Below, one piece after another: positions 1-10,580 of a DNA stretch of 64,000 nucleotides (positions are counted from its first letter, which is position 1; every line of letters begins with the position of its first letter). The DNA lies in NCBI GenBank assembly GCA_039707465.1, contig CM077643.1, positions 246,617,919 through 246,681,918 on the forward strand. The letters are read 5' to 3'. The notes beneath the pieces were generated by a model. The model made no database searches, was not told the DNA's origin, and worked only from the letters and a program-made list of their open reading frames with translations. Made by a program: the position numbers and the translations under genes. Source of the stretch: Rhabdophis nuchalis (lineage: Eukaryota; Chordata; Lepidosauria; Squamata; Natricidae).

Positions 1-219
1 TCAGTCTGTCTCAGTTCCACGTTTTCAAATGGCCTCAAGGAGATAAGATAAGCATTTTTAATTGCAGAGAATTAGAAATTCATACATATGATGACATTCT
101 ACACATGTCCCAAGAAATACAAAGCTGAAATCCTGGCCAATAGTTCTTGGAAAAAAATAAGATACTTCTAACATAGGAGAGGGACAAAGATAATTTGGCA
201 GCAGAGGTAAAAAAAAATT
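1..219. other. Unannotated AT-rich sequence
   Basis: I see no gene or recognisable repeat before the L2 tail that begins near 220. Confidence 0.5.
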
Positions 220-642
220 TTTTCATTTTATTAAATTTATACCCCGCCCTTCTCCAAGGAGGACCCAGGGCGGCGAACAGGAATTTAAAACACATACAAA
301 ATGTCAAAATACAAAATTTAAAAAACATATTAAATATCCATCCTGCGCTAAAATCCAATTAAAATCCCCAAAATTAAAAACTGTCTAAAATAGTCACAGC
401 GGAGGTTACGCTAGGCCGGCTTGGTGAAAGAAATGTGTATTTAGACACTGGCGGAAGAGGCGGAGGTCCAAGATGGTGTGAAGTTCAGGGGGTAGGTCGT
501 TCCAAAGGGCAGGGCCCGCCACAGAGAAGGCCCTTCCCCTAGGTGTCACCAGTCAGCATTGCCCGGCCGACGGTACCCTGAGAAGGCCCTCTCTGTGGGA
601 GCGGATCGGTTGAAGGGATGTATGGGGCAGGAGACGGTCCTG
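220..642 (-). mobile_element. L2-clade LINE, 5'-truncated 3' end
   Basis: Read on the minus strand this is the end of an L2-type ORF2 (SHREGLL, RAFSVAGPALWND-like residues) followed by its 3' UTR. It is close in sequence to the last 500 bases of the long L2 copy at 3.4-6.9 kb. The 3' end carries the CCGCCCTGGGTCC / GGAGAAGGGCGG hairpin-like pair typical of this family. The match stops near 642, so the copy is 5'-truncated as usual for LINE insertions. It cannot move by itself. Confidence 0.85.
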
Positions 643-1344
643 CTGATACTATTAAATGATACTATTAAGAGGCTTGACATGGTAATAATATCTGAACACA
701 AGGATGAACTGCATAAATATATTCTTTTATTTATACAGTACGTTAAAGAGTGAATGAGTTTGCTGGTTTGTTAAACTATTTAGGTATTTCTCCTAGGAGG
801 CATTTGTTCTCTTTTTTTAGCAGCTGACTATAGATGATGAGCAAAAGAGAGGTAGCATTTTATTTCCAATAGTAGAAGAAAAAGAGTTATCCAACAATGT
901 ATCATATGAATTGGGAGCCTCTGTTAAAAAAAATTGAGATGATTGAACAATCCATGTTTGCAGAAAAATTGTTTCCTAAATAGACAAATCATCTTAGCGG
1001 TAGAGAAGAGAATCAGGCGATAAAATCAGCCATTGTGAAGAAGTCAATTACCACTAGAATGGGCTCTGTTCAATATGTATACTTGTAATTGCCAGCAGAA
1101 CAGACCATCACTCCTTGGATATTTTTTTTCACTGAAGAGGCTGGCAACAGAGCTCCCACAGGTGCCAGGGAAATCAGAATCTGACCAGATGTAGCTCACA
1201 GCCCCCAACCTTTAATAATGCTAGTGATATTAATTCAGAATTTCAGAAAAGACTTGCGCAATCTTGTAAGGGCGTTTTGAAATCGGACTACGGTAAGGAG
1301 CAGGGGAGATGGCACACAAAACATTTTGCAAAGATGCACAAAAC
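643..1344. other. No recognisable gene
   Basis: AT-rich sequence without a long open frame or a repeat I can name. Confidence 0.5.
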
Positions 1345-2222
1345 AGGTAAGATTTTGTGCACCTTGGTAAGATCACATTTAGAAAATGGCATCCCGTTGT
1401 GATTGCCCCAGTATAAAAAAAGATGTTGAGACTCTAGAAAGAATGCAGAGAAGAATGTCAAAGATGATTGAGGGACTGGAGGCTTTCTAACATAGAAAGA
1501 ATGGTTGCAGGAATGGCCAGTCTAGAGAAAAGAAGGACTAGAAGTGACATGGTAGAAGTGTTCCAATATCTCAGGGGCTGCCACAAGGAAGAGGGGGTCA
1601 GCCTATTCTCCAAAGCACCTGAAGGCAGGACAAGAAGGAATGGATAGAAACTAATCAATGAGAGAACCAACCTAGAACTAAGGAGACATTTCCTGACAGT
1701 TAGAACTATTCATCAGTGGAACACTGTTTTTAAGAAGCAATTGGACAACTGTTTGTCTGAAATGGTATAGGGAAGTGATGGCGAACCTTTTCATCAACGA
1801 GTGCCGAAAAGGAAGTATGTGTGCACACGCACATACATCTGAGCCGAAGCCCAGAAGAGGAGCTGCCCAGGGGGCATGCGTGCATCGGAAAATGAACTTC
1901 CAGGTTTTGGAGCATGTATGTGCACCAGCCAGCTAGTCTTCTGTTTACTGGCGCACATGCTCACGCCAGAAAACAGAAGACCAGCTGTTTCAGTTTCTGG
2001 CACTGCTGCACACATGAAGGCCAGCTGATCATTGCATGCACATGCACGCCAGAAACCCGGAAGAGGAACGGACAATGCCACGCGTGCCAGGCGACATGAC
2101 TCTGCGTGCCACTTCAGGCATGTGTGCCATAGGTTCACCATCATGGGTATAGGGTTTTTTGTTTGAGCAGTTGATTGGACTAGAAGACCTCCAACGTCCC
2201 TTTCAACTCTATCGTTCTGTTA
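1345..2222 (+). mobile_element. CR1 LINE 3' relic, interrupted by a hAT element
   Basis: Decayed end of CR1 ORF2 and 3' UTR. Nucleotide similarity to the better CR1 copies at 8.6-9.35 kb and 42.8-45.4 kb is clear (regions encoding ETLERVQRR, LFSKAPEGRTR, FLTVRTI). Stops and indels break the frame. The copy is split at 1772/2155 by a hAT-type insertion and resumes with the CR1 3' UTR (GGACTAGAAGACCT, CCTTTCAACTCT) ending near 2222. Several substitutions against the other copies suggest an older insertion. Confidence 0.85.
1773..2146. mobile_element. Non-autonomous hAT element inside CR1
   Basis: 374-bp element with imperfect terminal inverted repeats: AAGTGATGGCGAACCT on the left, and AGGTTCACCATCATGG on the right, which is its near reverse complement. 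It is flanked by a perfect 8-bp target duplication GTATAGGG at 1765-1772 and 2147-2154, the hAT signature. It interrupts the CR1 copy, so it is younger than that CR1. It has no transposase frame. A related truncated copy with the same left end starts at 46798. Confidence 0.85.
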
Positions 2223-2410
2223 TTCTGAACTTCAAAGATTGCCAAGCTGGACATTAGTGTTATACATCAAACATACATTGACACATTTCAAATAAATGTA
2301 AATCATCAACAGAAGAAAATAACTGTCTCTAACAATATTGTAATCTTCTACTCTATTTACTTTGCATAATGCTGATTTCTATTTAAATATTTGTATGCAT
2401 GTATCCGGAA

Positions 2411-2412
2411 AT

Positions 2413-2472
<60 letters not shown>

Positions 2473-2499
2473 AGGGAGGGAGGGAGGGAGGGAGGGAGG

Positions 2500-2589
<90 letters not shown>
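2411..2589. repeat. Compound microsatellite (AC)n-(GA)n-(GGGA)n-(GA)n
   Basis: Short (AC)n, then about 40 bp of (GA)n, about 40 bp of (GGGA)n and about 80 bp of (GA)n. Apparent open frames here (RERER or SLSLS strings) are artefacts of the repeat, not genes. Confidence 0.97.
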
Positions 2590-2591
<2 letters not shown>

Positions 2592-3429
2592 TCCATACAT
2601 TCTCCTGACTTAGTGGTGGTTCATTTGGACATGATGATGCATTTTGAATTTCCATTTCTGTGCTTCCTGAACTATCATGAAGCCTATGTGATTTCATGGC
2701 CATCTAGGGATTAAAGTATCTGTTCTCTTTGGGAAAAAAAATAGATGTACTTCATTTGTTTACACTCGTTTCTTAAAATCCCTTTTTAATCATTTTAAAA
2801 CAAAGCTCCTTCATGTTTTGCACAGAATTAAAACTGCACAGATCTCACGCTTTGCAGTTACGTTTTCAGAAGAAACAAAGTACATCAATAGAAACAGCTG
2901 GATATCCCCATAGGTATGAACGATGCCAGATCAGGCAAACACTATCTTAACACAACCTTTTTTGCCCCTTTTTAGTCACTTCCAAAGCTGGTAGGAATAA
3001 AGCATCTTTTCAAACACTGTCACCGTTTACAAAGAAACTCTAACAGCCGTGAAGGGTACATCTTATCATATCATGTCAGGCTGGAATATATAAAAAGAAG
3101 GAAGTTTACTAGAAGTTGTAAGTTTGGGTGGGGAGGAGAACTTGGGGTTTTGTATGTGTGTGTTTCTTTTTTTCTTTTTTTTGCACTTTTAAAAGCACAG
3201 TTCAGAAATTCCCCAAACTGCAGCAAATCCAAGATGCAAGATGGAGAAAGAAATATGTCAAGTATTTCATATCCTTCAAACATTTTTAAAAAAATCTTTC
3301 CAAATCTCTTTTCAAGTGCTTTCCAGGATTGTCACTCTCAAGGCTAGAATTGCTTAAAAATGTTCATCAAAACACTTGGTCAGTGGAAAATTGCTTTTTC
3401 TTTTGGCATAAAGCAATTTTTTGCAGGAT
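2590..3429. other. No recognisable gene
   Basis: AT-rich single-copy-looking sequence. I see no convincing coding region or repeat. Confidence 0.45.
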
Positions 3430-6400
3430 AGTGCCAGGAAAGAATCAGAGAACACACATATCTAACACGGGCCCACCTCGAGGATGGACTGATAGCTCCT
3501 GAGAGGTGGGCGAAGCGCAAATTAAGGGGGTTTTTATTTAAATTTTTAATTCGGATTTTAGGGGGTTCCAGGGTGGGGGGGGGAAATAGTCCTGGGAGGA
3601 AATGGCAAATGAGTGGGCCGGCCGGCGGAAGAGGAGTAACGGAGGGAGGGGAAGGGGGGGTCGTTTCCACTGAAGCATTTTCCATCGATCTGGTCTTAGG
3701 GAGGGGCAGGGGCGGTGGGAGGCGGAATAGGCGTCATCGGTTGGAAGACCGTGGCCGCTGGACACAGGCGGTCACGCGCTCCAACTCTCCGTCCTCCCAT
3801 CGCAGACTAGGTAGGCAGGACTCACAGACCCGGGGCCCGAAGCTGATGTTATGCAACGCCAGGTCCGTGGTTCAGAAAGCCCCCCTCATCTGTGACCTTG
3901 TGTCAGAGGGGGACCCGGACCTGGTGGGTATAACGGAAACCTGGTTGGGCCATGAAGGGGGTATACCCCTCGTGGACATCTGCCCACCAGGTTACCGCGC
4001 CTTCCATCAGCCTAGGGCCCTAGGGAGGGGTGGGGGGGTGGCGATTATCGTAAAGGAAGGTCTTGAGCCGAAGGAGACCACGGTCCCCCAGACAACCGGG
4101 TGTGAATCTCTCTGCGTGAGATGGGGCCTAGGGAGGCAGTTGGGCGTGTTAGTTGTATACCTGGCTCCTCGCTATGCAACAACAGCCCTGCCCGAGCTCC
4201 TAGAGGTGATAGCCGAGGCGGCGGTTGAGACCCCCAGACTGGTAGTCATGGGGGACTTTAACTTGCCGTCGGCGGGCGAAGCCTCTGGAGCAGCTCGGGA
4301 GTTCATGGCCTCCATGACGGCCATGGACCTGACCCAGGTAGTTTTAGGTCCCACTCACGAGGGGGGGAACACACTGGATCTCATCTTTGTCTCGGGACAG
4401 TGGAGTCGCGATCTGGGAATAGGGGACTTAGTCATCACTCCCTTGTCATGGACAGATCACGCTCTCCTCCGGCTGGACTTTCCAATCGCTCCACCTCACC
4501 GCGGGGAGGCGGAACCGGACACTCCTAGATGGTTCCGCCCCAGGCTTCTAATGGACCCGGAAAGGTTCCAGAGGGAGCTTGGGCCAATTCCTGTGATCCT
4601 GCCCCGCGACTCGACTGAGGACCTAGTGGCCGCATGGTTAAGTGCGGCCACGGGGGCCTTGGACCGAGTCGCGCCCTTGCGGCCTCTCTTGCGGCGACGA
4701 ATCACCCAGGCTCCCTGGTTTACTGAGGAGCTTCGGGGGATGAAACGCCACAAGAGACGCCTAGAGAGCAGATGGAGATCCTCTCGCTCCGAAGCCGACC
4801 GAACACTAGTGAGAACCCATATTAGGGCTTACTTAGTGGCGATAAGGGTGGCCAAACGTGAGTATTGTGCCACCCTAATTGCATCCGCAGATAACCGCCC
4901 TGCCGCCCTGTTTGGGGTGACCCGCTCCCTCCTTCACCAGAGGCCGCGGGAAGCCCCTCTACAAGGGCGAGCAGAGGAATTTGGGATTTATCTGCAGGAG
5001 AAAATCACTCGGATTCGGAATGAGCTACCCTCCATCGACAGTGGTCCTGTGGGACTGTCCGAGACTAGTCTTGAGGTTCCTGCTTGGGAGGAGTTTGACT
5101 TTGTTACCACCGAGGATATGGACAGGCTGTCAAGGAAACTTAGAGCGACCACATGTTTATTGGACCCGTGTCCCTCCTGGCTTGTACTGGCATCCTGGGA
5201 GACGACACGAGGCTGGCTCCAGGGCATTGTCAACGCATCTTTGAGTGAGGGGTCCTTGCCTGCCGTCTTGAAAGAGGCGGTAGTGAGGCCCCTCCTCAAG
5301 AAGCCGTCCCTGGACCCAGCTTTACTAGAGAACTATCGTCCAGTCTCCAACCTTCACTTTCTGGTGAAGGTTGTTGAGAGTGTGGTAGCCCAACAGTTTC
5401 CACAACACCTGGAGGAAGTTGATTATCTAGACCCGCGCCAGTCCGGCTTCCGACCCGGTCACAGTACCGAGACGGCATTGGTCGCGTTGGTTGATGATCT
5501 CTGGAGGGCGCGGGATAGAGGGTATTCCTCTATCCTAGTCCTATTAGACCTCTCGGCGGCTTTTGATACCATCGACCATGGTATCCTATTGCACCGACTG
5601 GGGGGGTTGGGGCTGGGAGGCACCGTTTTGCGGTGGTTCTCATCCTACCTCTCTGGTCGGTCGCAATATGTGTTGACGGGAGGGCAGAGGTCGACCTCGA
5701 GACCCCTCTTATGTGGGGTTCCTCAGGGGTCGGTCCTCTCGCCCCTCCTGTTTAACACATATATGAAGCCGCTGGGTGAGATCATCCGTGGTTTTGGGGT
5801 GGAGTACCATCTGTACGCTGACGACACCCAGCTGTACATATCCACCCCAGACCACCCCAACGATGCCGCCGAAGTGCTGTCCCGGTGTTTGGAAGCCGTA
5901 CGGATCTGGATGGGTGGTAACAAACTCAAGCTCAACCCTGCCAAGACTGAGTGGCTGTGGTTTCCGGCACCCCGGTTCAGCCAGATTACTCCAACTCTGG
6001 CCATTGGGGGCGAAACACTGGCCCCCGTGGAGAGGGCGCGCAATTTGGGTGTCCTCCTGGATTCCCGGCTGTCCTTGGAGGACCATGTGACGGCCGTGGC
6101 CAGGGGGGCGTTTCATCAGGTACGCCTGATGCGCCAATTGCGCCCCTTACTGGACCGGGCTGCCCTTTGCACAGTCACTCAAGCTCTCGTGACGTCCCGT
6201 CTCGACTACTGTAATGCTCTCTACATGGGGCTTCCCTTGAGGTGCACTCGAAAGCTACAGCTAGTCCAAAACGCAGCCGCGCGGGTAATTACGGGAGCCA
6301 CCAGAAGCTCCCATATAACACCAATCCTGCGCGAGCTGCATTGGCTTCCTGTGGTCTTTCGGGTGCGCTTCAAGGTTCTGACGACCATCTTTAAAGCGCT

Positions 6401-6870
6401 CCATGGCTCGGGGCCTAGTTATATGCGAGACCGTCTCCTGCCCCATACATCCCTTAGACCGATCCGCTCCCACAGAGAGGGCCTTCTCAGGGTGCCGTCG
6501 GCCGGACAATGCCGACTGGCGACACCCAGGGGAAGAGCCTTCTCTGTGGCGGGCCCTGCCCTTTGGAACGACCTACCCCCTGAACTCCGGACCATCACCG
6601 ACCTCCGCCTCTTCCGCAAATGTTTAAAGACATATTTTTTCCATCAAGCCGGCCTAGCCTAACCTCCCATGGGGACTTTTAGAAAAGTTTTAAATTGGGT
6701 TTTTAATAATTGGTTTTTAGCACAGGATTGGGGATTATTTAATATATATTTTAAATTATTTGTCTATCTTCTATTGTGTATGTTTTTTTAATTTCCTGTG
6801 CGCCGCCCTGGGTCCTCTGTGGAGAAGGGCGGGATATAAATGTAATAAAATGAAAAAAAATGAAATATGC
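3430..6870 (+). mobile_element. L2-clade LINE with uninterrupted ORF
   Basis: Longest retrotransposon in the window. The 5' boundary is not sharp; the change to GC-rich sequence lies between about 3430 and 3500. A G-rich leader is followed by one long ORF. The 3' UTR has the CGCCGCCCTGGGTCC / GGAGAAGGGCGGGATATAAA motif shared with the copies at 220, 22181 and 48733, and ends in short A-rich repeats (ATGAAAAA type). No separate ORF1 is evident, which is common for this clade. Absence of stops over about 3 kb points to a recent insertion compared with the many decayed copies around it. Whether it still moves cannot be judged from sequence alone. Confidence 0.85.
3609..6662 (+). CDS. L2-clade LINE ORF2: endonuclease-reverse transcriptase
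   Basis: Nicks target DNA and copies the element RNA onto it (target-primed reverse transcription). Counting from the first ATG at 3609 (1017 codons), an APE-type endonuclease shows ITETWL near residue 108, VVMGDFNLPS near 213 and SWTDH near 280. The reverse transcriptase shows ENYRPVSNL, motif A LLDLSAAFDT near 645, GVPQGSVLSP near 702 and catalytic YADD at 736. The C-terminal part has LVTSRLDYCNALY, KLQLVQNAAARV and ALWNDLPPELR, diagnostic for L2. The frame is open 12 codons further up to a GTG at 3573, but ATG 3609 is the likelier start in a vertebrate. The first 90 residues are Gly/Arg-rich and may be leader rather than protein. It ends in TAA at 6660. All catalytic motifs are present. 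Confidence 0.9.
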   Translation: MSGPAGGRGVTEGGEGGVVSTEAFSIDLVLGRGRGGGRRNRRHRLEDRGRWTQAVTRSNSPSSHRRLGRQDSQTRGPKLMLCNARSVVQKAPLICDLVSEGDPDLVGITETWLGHEGGIPLVDICPPGYRAFHQPRALGRGGGVAIIVKEGLEPKETTVPQTTGCESLCVRWGLGRQLGVLVVYLAPRYATTALPELLEVIAEAAVETPRLVVMGDFNLPSAGEASGAAREFMASMTAMDLTQVVLGPTHEGGNTLDLIFVSGQWSRDLGIGDLVITPLSWTDHALLRLDFPIAPPHRGEAEPDTPRWFRPRLLMDPERFQRELGPIPVILPRDSTEDLVAAWLSAATGALDRVAPLRPLLRRRITQAPWFTEELRGMKRHKRRLESRWRSSRSEADRTLVRTHIRAYLVAIRVAKREYCATLIASADNRPAALFGVTRSLLHQRPREAPLQGRAEEFGIYLQEKITRIRNELPSIDSGPVGLSETSLEVPAWEEFDFVTTEDMDRLSRKLRATTCLLDPCPSWLVLASWETTRGWLQGIVNASLSEGSLPAVLKEAVVRPLLKKPSLDPALLENYRPVSNLHFLVKVVESVVAQQFPQHLEEVDYLDPRQSGFRPGHSTETALVALVDDLWRARDRGYSSILVLLDLSAAFDTIDHGILLHRLGGLGLGGTVLRWFSSYLSGRSQYVLTGGQRSTSRPLLCGVPQGSVLSPLLFNTYMKPLGEIIRGFGVEYHLYADDTQLYISTPDHPNDAAEVLSRCLEAVRIWMGGNKLKLNPAKTEWLWFPAPRFSQITPTLAIGGETLAPVERARNLGVLLDSRLSLEDHVTAVARGAFHQVRLMRQLRPLLDRAALCTVTQALVTSRLDYCNALYMGLPLRCTRKLQLVQNAAARVITGATRSSHITPILRELHWLPVVFRVRFKVLTTIFKALHGSGPSYMRDRLLPHTSLRPIRSHREGLLRVPSAGQCRLATPRGRAFSVAGPALWNDLPPELRTITDLRLFRKCLKTYFFHQAGLA

Positions 6871-7140
6871 CGGTCTGTATTTTTTTTCTTTGATCTTGCT
6901 CCTTTCTCTTTTTTTTATTGTTTTAAGAAAATTTGAAAAGAAAAAAAAGGAGCAACAAAAACTTTTGCAAGATTTTGCTGCTATATCCACAAAGGATTAA
7001 TGTAACCGTAACAAGAAGCAATGTTGAACAGTTTAGAAATGTTTGACAAAACTCTTGGCAGACTCAATTAGATTGGTTCTAGTGTTCCAGCCTAGAATAT
7101 TCCTGAAAGAACACAAATAGATTGCCATATATAATGCTGC
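6871..7140. other. No recognisable gene
   Basis: T-rich and A-rich tracts follow the L2 tail. No coding signal. Confidence 0.5.
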
Positions 7141-7215
7141 AACGTGCCACTGCTCCGAGTCCCCTTGGGGAGAGGGAGCGGTCTAGAAATTAAATTATCT
7201 ATCTATCTATCTTTA
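7141..7215 (+). mobile_element. L2-like LINE 3' tail with (TCTA)n
   Basis: CTGCTCCGAGTCCCC, TTGGGGAGAGG and AGCGGTCTAGAAATT match the 3' tail of the copy ending at 34245. It ends directly in a short (TCTA)n run at 7194-7213, an example of a microsatellite starting at a LINE 3' end. Confidence 0.7.
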
Positions 7216-7683
7216 GATTTAAAGGTTTTTGGAAGCTTTAACAGGTGCAAAATATGGCTGCCTAGGTGGTTATATGTGCTCCTAGAAGGACTCACGTTAC
7301 ATCTCTTTCCTGCAAGCTGTCCCACAAGCCAGTTTGCAAGATTATTGGAGGGTTAAATGCAGCTAATGAATGCAGCTGCTTCAGAATGCCTGCCTTCCAA
7401 AGGATGCAGCTCTTTTATTAATGAAGGATAGATGCTTTGCTTACTCCTCTTTTAAATGATTTGTACCATTATGTTTGTATCTTATGATTTATGTTTGTAT
7501 CTTATGATTTATGTTTGTCCTGCAAGCTGTCCCACAAGCCAGTTTGCTTGTGGGTTCAATTTAAGGTGCTGGTTTTGACTTTTAAGTCCTTACATGGCAT
7601 TGGGCCAGGTTATCAGAGGACCTTTTGGACCTCAGGGACCACTAAATTCATAATTTTAAATCCTGCAGGCCCCTAATATAAAT

Positions 7684-7989
7684 TAGTGATGGGATGGGGT
7701 CCTTCAGGCACTTAACTGGGCCTCCTGTTAGTGGAGAGAAGTGCCCAGGGTCAACCCTAGCTTTGTTGTCCATTGCAGGTAGGAATCTCAAATACAGAAT
7801 GAATGTTTGTCTTGTAGCCAGCCTGGGCACTAGATCAGCTCCCTGCAAACTCCGTCTCTCAAAGAGCCTAGCCAAAGTCTCACGCATCACTCGCTGAAGC
7901 CCCTGGACTCCCAGGGAGGAAGGGAAGGGCTGAAGCTACTAAACAGGTGGCCAAGCTAAGTGCCTGAAGGACCCATTCCATTAGCGAGC
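7684..7989. mobile_element. Inverted-repeat element (MITE-like)
   Basis: The left end contains GTCCTTCAGGCACTTA (about 7700-7715). The right end contains TAAGTGCCTGAAGGAC (about 7957-7972), its exact reverse complement, and similarity extends imperfectly outward (GGGATGG / CCATTCC) and inward for about 40 bp. No transposase. I cannot read a clear target duplication, so the superfamily is open. Confidence 0.55.
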
Positions 7990-7999
7990 AGGATTAATT

Positions 8000-8150
8000 G
8001 CTTCGGCAGGCCGTATCTAGCCCAGGGGCTATAGTTTGAGAATCTCTGATTTAGTGCAATATAAAAAAATGCAAAAATGCAAAGATTTTTCTGCAGACCA
8101 CCAAAATCTTCTCATGGACCTCCAGTGGTCCACCAGTTGGTGACCGCTGA
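8000..8150. mobile_element. hAT-like dispersed repeat fragment, copy 1
   Basis: About 110 bp (CCCAGGGGCTATAG ... TTTTTCTGCAGACCACCA ... CACCAGTTGGTGACCGCTG) recurs at 37450-37562. Ends such as GTTTGAGAATCTCTG and GGTGACCGCTG look like hAT termini, but no complete pair with a target duplication is visible. Confidence 0.5.
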
Positions 8151-8588
8151 TCTGAGGGATTACCTGTCTTTGATTAATCTGCCCATCCCATTAGATATGA
8201 CAGAATATTATGGGTCCCATCTGTAAGAGAGTTTCATCTGACAGGAGCTCAGAGACGAGCCTTTTCTGCAATGGCAGATGCCTTCTGGAACATCCTCCTC
8301 CAATCGTTACCAACCTTTGTAAGCTTTCAGAAAACCCTTAAAATTTGTATTTAAGGGGATCTCTTGGTAATAGGGAACCTTAGCAGTGACTGCATTGCAT
8401 GCGATATTGTCTCTGTTGTGATCTTGCTTTATTTCTATTCCTTATTTTAACTGGCTTGCTTTATTGTACACCATCCAGAATCACTTTGTGTGAGATGTGT
8501 GACCATATAAATTTGACAAATTAATAAATTAAAATTAAAATTAAAAAAGCTTAACAATAGCAGTTGAATAAAAATGTCCTCTTAATCT

Positions 8589-9352
8589 AAAAAAGTAAGG
8601 TTCTACATTTAGGCAAGAAAAACCAAATGCACAGGTACAGTATAGGTGGTACCTTGCTCAACAGTAGTAACTATAAGATGAATCTTGGAATTCTAGTGGA
8701 CAACCATTTAACTATGAGCCAGCAGTGTGCAGCAGCTGCCAAAAAAGCCAACACAGTTCTAGGCTATATAAACAGAGGGATAGAATCAAGATCATGTGAA
8801 ATGTTAATACCACTTTATAATGCCTTGGTAAGGCCACACTTGGAACACTGCATCCAGTTTTGGTCGCTACGATGTAAAAAAGATGTGGAGACTCTAGAAA
8901 GAGTGCAGAGAAGATAAACAAAGATGATTAGGAGATTGGAGACTAAAACATATGAAGAACGGTTGCAGGAACTGGGTATGTCTAGTTTAATGAAAAGAAA
9001 AGCAGGACTAGGGGAGACATGATAGCAGTGTTCCAATATCTCAGGGGTTGCCACAAAGAAGAGGGAGTCAAACTATTCTCCAAAGCACCTGAAGGTAGAA
9101 CAAGAAGCAATGGGTGGAAACTAATCAAGGAGAGAAGCAACTTAGACCTAAGGAGAAATTTCCTGACAGTAAGAATAATTAATCAGTGGAACAATTTGTC
9201 TCCAGAAGTTGTGAATACTGCAACACTGGAAGTTTTTAAAAAGATGTTGGATAACCATTTGTCTGAAGTGGTGTAGGGTTTCCTTACTTAGCAGGGGGTT
9301 GGACTAGAAGACCTTCAAGTTCCCTTCCAACTCTGTTATTCTATTCTATTCT
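8589..9352 (+). mobile_element. CR1 LINE, 5'-truncated
   Basis: End of CR1 ORF2 plus 3' UTR. Readable blocks are SIGGTLLNSSN, LGILVDNHLTMSQQC, ALVRPHLEHCIQFW, ETLERVQRR, and in another frame YLRGCHKEEGVKLFSKAPEG and TLEVFKKMLDNHLSEVV. A stop after the VQRR block and a frameshift show it is dead. The 3' UTR (GGACTAGAAGACCTTCAAG) ends in (TTCTA)n repeats at 9338-9352, the usual CR1 terminus. Confidence 0.9.
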
Positions 9353-9354
9353 TG

Positions 9355-9985
9355 CCACTTCAGGAAAATCTCACACTTGTATTAGGATCTTTGATAACGC
9401 CCAGCAATTGCCTTAAGGTTTAGTTCAGGAACATTATACTTGAAGCATATTTTAACAGATCTTCAAGCTCATTAATATCTTGGTTGAAAATGAATTGCCA
9501 TCAAAGCATATTTAAACGGAAAACTAAAACTTCTCAAGAAATATTTTTGTAAGGAAAGAAGTTTCAAGATTGAAAACACAACTCCTACCCCCAAAATAAT
9601 CTCCATCTTCACCATATTCGTATAGCAGTTGTCAATCTTTCCCCCAAATAGACCCAGATTAGTTCAAAAGATGCACCTCGGTAGGGTCCAAGCTAGCATC
9701 ACAACTGTTTCTGTGTGTATTTGCAGTAGCAGTAGCTGGAAAAGAACCGTTTTCAAAAAGAAACAGAGGCTTTTGTGGTATAGTCATTGATAACAATGAG
9801 CCTACCTCTGACATCCTATTCAAGAATTTTTTTTCCTGCTCCTGCAGAAATGTAGAGAAATTACCCCAGAGATGACTGACATTCACCTCCTTCTATCACC
9901 TCTCTCTCTGCCCTCCTGGAATATTGCAGGTGAAAAGCCCAGTCCAGAGATTTAGAACTCATCAATTTTATCATCAGTTTTTATT
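9355..9985. other. No recognisable gene
   Basis: AT-rich sequence without repeat or coding signal that I can name. Confidence 0.5.
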
Positions 9986-10580
9986 TTATTCTATCGCAGG
10001 AAACATGGGTTGAGAGAGCTGCTAAAGCGGGATGGATATTATGCAATTTCATTGGACTCGGTTGCTTCCCCATTTGGAGCGCACCCAAATGAAAGGATGG
10101 CAACACTCAACTGTACCAGATTGGAAATCACGTTAACATTAAGCTTGACACATTTAGGAATGTAGCAATATCAATCCTAGTTAGCCTTAAGCGCTGTTCC
10201 ATTTTGCTGATAGATGTATACTTACCTCCTACAAAGACCCCGTCACAATATAGAGAAACACAGCAAGGTCATGTGATTGGAAGCAAACTATACACAAGTA
10301 TTGGTTTCCTTAGTAGGAGATTTTTTTTTTACTCAAACTTAGGTTTGAGTAAAGGGACAATCTAACCCTTTATTTAAAATATCATAGCCATCTGCCAGAA
10401 AATTATCCACCACCCCCATTGGACCAATGCCAACCTGAAGATGGGAAATATAATTTTACAGATTTTTGCTTGATATAACATCTCAGCAAAATATATTTTT
10501 ACATCTTAGACAGTCTCCCCCACCACCCCCGAGAAAGACCAGGACAATTTAGGCTTGATCCGGCTCAAAGTAAGCTCAAT

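Larger units (their letters stand above)
7510..8540 (+). mobile_element. Old L2-clade relic split by small DNA elements
   Basis: Two separated blocks look like one decayed L2 ORF2 end. At 7550-7680 the frame reads VQFKVLVLTFKSLHGIGPGYQR. At 8150-8330 it reads LRDYLSL, then TGAQRRAFSAMADAFWN-like residues, followed by a 3' UTR with CCATCCAGAATCA and ATATAAATTTGACAAATTAATAAA. Between them lie an inverted-repeat element (7684-7989) and hAT-like sequence (about 8000-8150). Frameshifts and stops make it non-functional. Confidence 0.6.

Noticed and set aside
2357..2714. Several overlapping 70-107-codon frames of RERERE or SLSLSL type
   Set aside because: They are readings of the (GA)n/(GGGA)n microsatellite in all frames.
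5709..6137. 142-codon minus-strand frame inside the L2 ORF, and similar shadows at 4496-4753 and 4988-5299
   Set aside because: Antisense shadow of a GC-rich coding region. No family resemblance, while the plus-strand frame carries all the RT motifs.
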